Positions 58,018 to 64,000 of a DNA stretch of 64,000 nt are shown in pieces (the stretch's first letter is position 1; each line of letters begins with the position of its first letter). The position numbers and the translations under genes were made by a program. The stretch is from Cavia porcellus (lineage: Eukaryota > Chordata > Mammalia > Rodentia > Caviidae), in NCBI RefSeq assembly GCF_034190915.1, contig NW_026947484.1, forward strand, positions 135,444,982 to 135,508,981. Reading direction: 5' to 3'. The notes under the pieces were generated by a model. The model worked only from the letters and a program-made list of their open reading frames with translations, was not told the DNA's origin and searched no databases.

Positions 58018-59639
58018 GGGTAGTGAAGGGCTTGGTCACCCACAAAGTGATGCTCTGGAGAGGTATTGGGCAGAGGTGCATGGCCAGCACAGGCATGTGG
58101 CACTTGTCCAGGTGTCTACAGGGCTATTTTGTTCGAACCGATTATGGCCAGCCAGTCAGCTTTTATCCTCCCTAAGCTAATTAGTGTTTCTTTCATTCAT
58201 GCTTCAGGGATGCATGGTATATTAGGCTCAGATCTGTGTCTTCATAACAATGAGGCCCTGATGATTTTTCAGTTTAGTTGATAAGGCAACTAGACAGTGG
58301 CAAGAGACAAATGGATGCACCAAAGGATAATCCAAAAATAGAATGAGAAAAAGTACATGGCAAAAATAAGATTTCCATCCTGGCTCAGGAAGGGAAGCAG
58401 GGTTTCAGCTGGGGGGAAATTTCAGATTCCAGTGTGAAATGGAAGGGAGGCTGGGCTTATCTGTGGGATGGAAGCCCAGCGGGAAGTGAATGTGTGTGAG
58501 GGAAGGTTGGCATCAGTCGGCTTAACTCCCACTCACGGCTCCTGGCTGTAGAAAACAGCCCGCACCATAATTTTTTCTCAAGGCTGTTCTCTAAGGGGAT
58601 GGAGAGGCCCACTGAGGTAATGCGGCTTGTTAGAAAAGATGGGCCCAGCAGGATCATTACCCCTCTAACATTTCTGACCCAGAAAGTGCTGAGAGGAAGG
58701 GATGGCAGCAGGAAAGGAAGCTGAAAAGTCACGACGTGGGAGGGAGAGTATCCTCCATGGGCAAACACAAGCCAGTGTGGAAAGGTGCAGGCGCCTTGTA
58801 AGCAGGCATTTTGATATGGGGACAAGCCATGGTGATCTAGTGTGAGACAGGAAGGAAACGCACTGGAGGGAGTCACACCATGGGAAGGGTGGAACATCGA
58901 GAGGGAGGTATAGACTGTCACTGCCCAGCGTCCGTGGCTGCTGCAGGTCTGGGGCCAATCCCCATGTGCTGTTCCCATCCCCAGGGCCAGGCTGTTTGTC
59001 TTTCTCCAGTTCTTGGATCCATAAACTGTCCAAGAAAACTCATGACAAAAGGACATGCTGCTGAGCCTCAGACTCAGGCAAACCGAATATATATTAGCCA
59101 TCTGCTCTCTTCGAGGCCTGGAGAGTGTGGGTCATGGAAAGACCCCAGACACACGCATACATGTATCTCAGGGTATACATATTTGCAGATTTGATTGCAG
59201 CATACAAGTCCTGGGAATATGGACAGGTGGCACACTCTGATGTGGAGCGTACTGAGTGAGGGTACTGACAGGGAGGGACCAGCCAGGAAAGCACAGCTCC
59301 CCCTTCTTGGAGAGTCCATTTGGAAGAACTCACGGGTCATGGGAGTACAAAGAGCTAATTTCAGTTTTCTTTAGGATGTCAATGTCATTTTAAAGTCAAA
59401 TTGTTTCCAAACCCCAGTGCAAAGAAGATGATTAATTGAATACTAATGCTGTGCAAGAGCTATTTCTGGGCAGCGTTTACTTCCTGTCCCCCCTGAGACT
59501 CTCTGATATGGCTGACTCTTCTTTGTCATAATTCTTGGAATACTTTTACTGTGTGTTATCTAAACTTGTCCTTTTGGCACCTGTTACCTGCAGATTTAGT
59601 TACTGTCCGTTGAGGTCTGAGTTGGGAGTGCCTTACTTC
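58018..59639. other. Unique sequence
   Basis: A 214-codon - strand frame (58457-59101) is the longest non-L1 open frame in the window but has no recognisable domain and low-complexity-free, non-coding-like composition. I cannot support it as a gene. Confidence 0.3.
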
Positions 59640-59790
59640 CCGGATCCTGGGTCTGCAGTCAGGAGTCTCCCCCTGTGGCACTCTGTACTGTGTGACCTTT
59701 GGCAAGCCACAGACATTTCCAAGTCTGTATTTCTTCATGCAGAAAGTGCAGAAAGTAACACCAGATGGCCAGCAACCAAGACCAATGTCT
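59640..59790 (+). mobile_element. MIR SINE
   Basis: GTACTGTGTGACCTTTGGCAAGCCACAGACATTTCCAAGTCTGTATTTCTTCATGCAGAAAG follows the MIR core. A MIR-like 3' tail (GAGCTCAGTAAATGCTTCC) lies at 59935-59955. Confidence 0.75.
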
Positions 59791-59955
59791 GAGAAAACTT
59801 TGTAAACTGAATGGTAGTGTGGAGTATGAAGTAATGTCACTTTCTCCCTGCAAGGCCTGTCCTTCATAGTTTTGTACAGCTCTCTCCCAGCCCCAACCCC
59901 AACAAGATAAGCACACTACTGAGCAAATAGGAGGAGCTCAGTAAATGCTTCCTGG

Positions 59956-60435
59956 ATGTGATCATCACTGTCTTTGTGTTCACACATCTCTCAGTGCTTG
60001 TCTGGCACTGTGAGAGGCTCAGCTCTTCTGCACTGCTGATAGAGGAGCGTGGAGCACACATGGGAAGGCATCCCAGGGCTAGCTCACTAGCAGACAATAA
60101 ACATGAGTTATAGGAAGGAATTAGCTGCATTTTGGAGGTTAGAAAAAGCGATGAGTAAATCACTGAAGTATGAAAGTCCCTGCAGGAATAGCCTAAAGAC
60201 ACAGATTAAGGCAAGATAGGGCAGGGGAAACTGTTCTTGTCTAAGTCATCTAAGGAGAACTTCCAGAGGAAGTGTGTGGGCTTTCAGGAGCAGGAAGACT
60301 TGGGATTGGGATGGGCCCTGGGAAGAGGTGATCACAGAGCATTCCAGGCACCTGATTTTTTCTCTGCTAGGGGCTCTGGTGGGGGGATGACTTCAGGGTG
60401 GTTCAGGTCCCTCGACAGCTTGGAATGGCTAGAGG

Positions 60436-60438
<3 letters not shown>
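59956..60438. other. Unique sequence
   Basis: No feature identified before the TG repeat. Confidence 0.3.
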
Positions 60439-60478
<40 letters not shown>

Positions 60479-60513
60479 ATGCGTCCGTGCGTGCATGTGT
60501 GCGTGTGTGTGTG

Positions 60514-60565
<52 letters not shown>

Positions 60566-60571
60566 TGTGTT
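60439..60571 (+). repeat. Long TG (CA) microsatellite, compound
   Basis: About 130 bp of alternating TG with CG, CATG and CGTG interruptions. Open frames rich in Cys-Val or His-Thr across it are artefacts. Confidence 0.95.
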
Positions 60572-61139
60572 GGTTGCAAGGGACAGTGAGAGCAGGAGAC
60601 AGGAGAGGACACACTGGGACTTGATGCTTGTAACAAAGGAGATGTAAGATCAAAATCTTCTGTTGTCAAGATCTCTACACTGTATCCAGCATAGATGTCC
60701 CCAGCTGCTTTGAGTGCATTTCGAACTTGGAGTTAAGGGTAAGTTAAAGTCAGAGGTAGGGTGAGAGGTTGAGGACCAAGTAAAGAAACCAGGGCTAAAG
60801 ATCCATACAGCTTAGTCTTGGGTAGCATCTTTTGTTTTGAAGGTTTATCATTTAATTGGCGTTTTATTTACTTGTGCTTATTGTGAATGACTGTCACAAA
60901 TCCAAGGTGATCCTACTTCTCATCCTCACAAGTGAGTAATACCATTAGAGGTCAGATCACAGGTCCCGGGCCTCTGAATGTTGGCGTCTCCTCCAAGTGA
61001 GGAGGAAAGACTGAACTCTCCTCTGCTCCAGCCGAACAGGCCAGCGCCACCTGCTGGCTTCACCTGCCTGAGTGAATCCTGGAACCTCAGAAATGGTCTC
61101 ATCAGGTCCACTTCCTTGAGGGAAGAAGGAGGCATTGGG
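60572..61139. other. Unique sequence
   Basis: No recognised repeat or gene. Confidence 0.3.
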
Positions 61140-62200
61140 ACATTTTTTTAATTCTCTAATTTTGATTTATTTAAAAAATTAGTTTATTAGTACATGTGTA
61201 TAGTCAAAACATTTACAATTCTTATGGGAAGTTGATACCTGCACATACATAGTACAGTTACTTTTTAATTCTCTATTCTACATCTTCCATCTTTTGATCC
61301 CCTTCTTCTTTCGGAAAGATCACTCTCCTTACTTCCCATTATCTATCTTGTATTTTGTTCTTTATTTTTTACTCTGAGTTTCTCATATAAGAGAAACCAG
61401 GTGATGTTTAAACTCATGCATTTGGTGTATTTCACTTTACATTATGGTTTTAAAGGGTATCCATTTTCCTACAAATGATTTAAGTTTATCTTTCCTTATG
61501 GCAGAGTAGCACTCTATCGTGTATAAATACCACATTTTTCCCATTGATCTGTTGATGGACACATATGCTACATTCCAAGTCTTAGCTTTTATGAATTGTG
61601 CTGTTATAATCATGGGTGTGTCAGTATCATGTAATAGGACGTCTTTAACTCTTTCTGGGAGATACGTAGAAGTGGAATAGCTGGGTCAAATAGAATTTCT
61701 TGCTTTAGTTTTTTATTGGGGAATCTCCATACTAATTTCTGTATTGGTGGTACTAGATTACATTCTCAATAACGGTGTAGATTCCTCTTCCTCTCCACAC
61801 ATGCCAGCCTCTCCAGCATTTGCTATTATTTGATTTCTTGATGATGATTATCTTTTCTGAGCTAAAGTGGAATCTCAGTGTTGTTTTAATTTGCATTTTT
61901 GTAATTGTCAATAATGTTAAGCATTTCTTTATGTACTTATTGACTATACTTACTCTGTAAAGTGCAATGTTTTTATTTCTCTTTTCTTTTTGGACTGAGT
62001 ATTTTCCTTTGGGGTTATCTAATTCTGTTGAGTTCTTTATATATTCCAGATATTAGCCCTTGGTCTGAGGAATCACTGGGAAAATTTTTCTCATTTAGTC
62101 TGTTGTCTTTTCATTCTCTTGGTTGTTTCTTTTGAGGCACAGAAAAGTTTTAATTGGATATGATTCTATTTGTTGACATTTGGAATTATTTCCTCACAGG
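61140..62200 (-). mobile_element. Old L1, ORF2 end and 3' UTR
   Basis: On the + strand: TTATTAGTACATGTGTATAGTCAAAACATTT, TTTATGGCAGAGTAGCACTCTATCG-type phrase, TGTTGATGGACACATATGCTAC, GAAGTGGAATAGCTGGGTCAAATAG and TTTTTATTGGGGAATCTCCATAC are reverse-complement L1 landmarks. It is decayed and 5' truncated. Confidence 0.85.
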
Positions 62201-62420
62201 ACCATACTTGTTCTGTTTTCTGAATGGAGAAATGGAGGCACTGAGCTGAGAGAATAGCTTAGTAAGCACAAGAGCATGAGCTAGCTTCAGAGGTCAGAAC
62301 AGACGAGACTCTGGCTCAGAGTCGCTGCTGCTCACTATAGTTGATAGTTTGTGTGCACATATGTTCTTTTCTGGTCCTCAGTCTTCAAAAGTGACACACT
62401 GAGATGACATGGTTTAAAAA
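62201..62420. other. Unique sequence
   Basis: Nothing recognised. Confidence 0.3.
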
Positions 62421-62434
62421 GAGACCTCATTTCT

Positions 62435-62482
62435 TTTTTTTTTGGAGCTGGGAATTGAACTCATGACCTCTTCCTTGCCAGC
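62435..62482 (-). mobile_element. 5'-truncated ID SINE with 14 bp duplication
   Basis: TTTTTTTGGAGCTGGGAATTGAACTCATGACCTC...TTGCCAGC is a reverse-complement ID 3' end. GAGACCTCATTTCT flanks it exactly at 62421-62434 and 62483-62496. Confidence 0.9.
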
Positions 62483-62506
62483 GAGACCTCATTTCTTGAC
62501 ACAATG

Positions 62507-62530
62507 TGTGTGTGTGTGTGTGCGCGCGCC
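62507..62530 (+). repeat. TG/CG microsatellite
   Basis: Short TG run ending in CGCGCG. Confidence 0.85.
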
Positions 62531-62819
62531 ACTGAGCACATTACAAGCCCAACGTCCTTTTATGTAAATAGAGAATAATGATAATTGTCATATGACAGTA
62601 TTGTGATGAATCATTGACATTACTAATATCTATACCGCAGTGAACACAGGTCACTAGAACACAATGCCCTCTGCATAGAGACCATTTACTAATGCAAGAG
62701 ACCTGTTGGTTATCTGGCTCAGGGAAGGTAGCCTTGTTGTCTGGACAGCCTGGGTACCAGATAATCTACCCTGGGTCTGTTCAGTCTGCTAAATTTACTC
62801 TGCTAATTCCACTATCATT

Positions 62820-62970
62820 TCAGGAAAGGCAGTGGTCAGTGCCTGTGATATGCCAGACAGCTGCCCACATGCTGTGGATAAGTGATTTCATTGAATCTTT
62901 ATCACAGTCATTGAGTTCTGTGAGGAGTTATTAAACCCTAAGAAACTGATGACCTGGGAGCTCTGGCTGG
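62820..62970 (-). mobile_element. MIR SINE
   Basis: GTGATATGCCAGACAGCTGCC...TTCATTGAATCTTTATCACAGTCATTGAGTTCTGTGAGGAG...TAAGAAACTGATGACC follows a reverse-complement MIR. Confidence 0.8.
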
Positions 62971-63074
62971 TGAATTACAGGAGGAAACAAAAGCGATATT
63001 TAAGAATTCAGATTGAAGGAACCACAAAGTCAGTGTTCCCCAGAGGATCTTCTGTATGTCACCTCAACATTTCC

Positions 63075-63560
63075 TCTTGTTTTAAAAAATTACTTTTACT
63101 AGCACATGGTTGCTGTACACAGTGGTTATGTTCATCATGGGCACTGAGTACATGTACATAACACATCTGCATCTTTTTACTTCCTTCTGCTCTTCCCTTC
63201 TCCTCTCTCCCCTCTCCACTTAGTCTAACTCACTGCAAGACTTGGTTTGCCTTGGTATCACTTCGAGGAAGCTGATCACACCCTTCTTGAATCTCTCTAT
63301 TTCCTGGCTTCAGCTCTTTTCTGGTTCTTTTATCCCCCAGTCCTTTTAGTTTCCATGGAGGGTTGCTCTTTCCCCAGCTCTCTCCTAAACATTAAGAGTC
63401 CTGGCTCTTTTCTCTCATCATGTGGACTGCTACCTTGAGAGATCTTTTCCCTTCGAAGGCTACAGATTACTGCCAGCCCCCAAATCAGCTCCAAGAGCTT
63501 TAGACTAAACAGTCAATTACCAATTAGCTTTCAGAATTTCCTCTTGGTTGTCTCACAGGC
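63075..63560 (-). mobile_element. Old L1 3' UTR fragment
   Basis: TTAAAAAATTACTTTTACTAGCACATGGTTG...ACATCTGCATCTTTTTACTTCCTTCTGCTCTTCCC resembles the start of the 61140 element (3' UTR in reverse). The right boundary is uncertain. Confidence 0.5.
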
Positions 63561-64000
63561 ACATTCAATTCTATATGCTGGCAATTCAGCTCCCCACGTT
63601 GTTTTCCTCATCTGTTCCTAGGCGATATTCCTGGTCTGATGAATGACATCAGTATGGAGCCGGCCATTGCGGCCTGGAGTTCCCCGACCTGTGACCAAGT
63701 CCTGTTGACTCGCTTTCCTTCACGTCTCTTTTTCCTTACTTTTCCTTCATCCTGACCCTAACTGAAAGCCCTCATTTTCTGTGCGTAGTCAGTTTTGTTT
63801 TGTGCAGTTGAACTTCTCTTCCCTTTGCCACGGTGATTTTTGTTTAATTAAAAAAATCTTTTTAGAAATCTGTAAAATGGGCTAATGCCTCTCTGGCTTC
63901 CTGTTATTTTAGAAAGGCAGCCCAAACTCTTTATGATTCTACCTTCTTCTTCTCTCCAGCTGCCTTTCTGTCCATGACCGTCACCTCCTCTCATGCCTCA
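63561..64000. other. Unique sequence to the window end
   Basis: No feature identified. Confidence 0.3.

Noticed and set aside
58457..59101. 214-codon frame on the - strand as a new gene
   Set aside because: No known domain, no supporting splice sites or start context, and an overlapping frame of similar length exists on the same strand. Chance is the simpler explanation.
60398..60669. Cys-Val and His-Thr repeat proteins
   Set aside because: They are translations of the TG/CA microsatellite.

Overview
This is a 64 kb piece of mammalian nuclear DNA, almost certainly from a rodent. It is AT-rich and has no bacterial-style gene packing. It carries LINE-1 (L1) elements of several ages on both strands, B1-like (7SL-derived) SINEs, tRNA-derived ID-like SINEs including a B1+ID composite of the kind common in squirrel- and beaver-related rodents, ancient MIR SINEs, MER2-type DNA transposon fossils and retroviral LTRs. 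I cannot fix the species. Almost every long open reading frame is a piece of L1 or chance.

Layout. 1-960: unique sequence and a MaLR-type LTR. 978-2150: an L1-derived element that lacks most of ORF2. 2337-7526: the best candidate for a host gene on the + strand, a chain of five possible exons with good splice sites and agreeing reading phases. Its product is unrecognised and it has some similarity to RalGDS/RGL4-like proteins. 7780-20810: L1 fragments, GA-rich tracts, two B1-like SINEs and a second MaLR-type LTR. 21950-24590: a processed pseudogene of GTF2A1 (TFIIA alpha/beta) on the - strand, split by a solo LTR. 24590-32900: an ID SINE, MER2 fossils, and a full-length but dead L1 inserted into one of the MER2 copies. 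33071-33607: a short chimeric retro-insertion. 33900-38290: mostly unique DNA with MIR, B1, B1+ID and microsatellites. 38290-44570: L1 sequence on the - strand with a retroviral LTR inside the older part. 44893-48420: a complete non-autonomous L1 derivative with a 16 bp target-site duplication. 48440-64000: mostly unique intron-like or intergenic sequence with an ancient L1, many MIRs, a long TG repeat and two more old L1 3' ends.

The most notable signal is an L1-derived family present here in several copies. It keeps ORF1, about the first 180-200 bases of ORF2 and the last part of ORF2, and has lost about 3.4 kb in between, including reverse transcriptase. Its 3' UTR is an array of diverged repeats of roughly 150 bp that is shared with the autonomous L1 in the same window. 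This is the 'half-L1' (HAL1) way of life, in which an element keeps its own RNA-binding protein and borrows the reverse transcriptase of full L1s. I see no microbial-type system such as CRISPR or an operon, and no intact retroviral gene.
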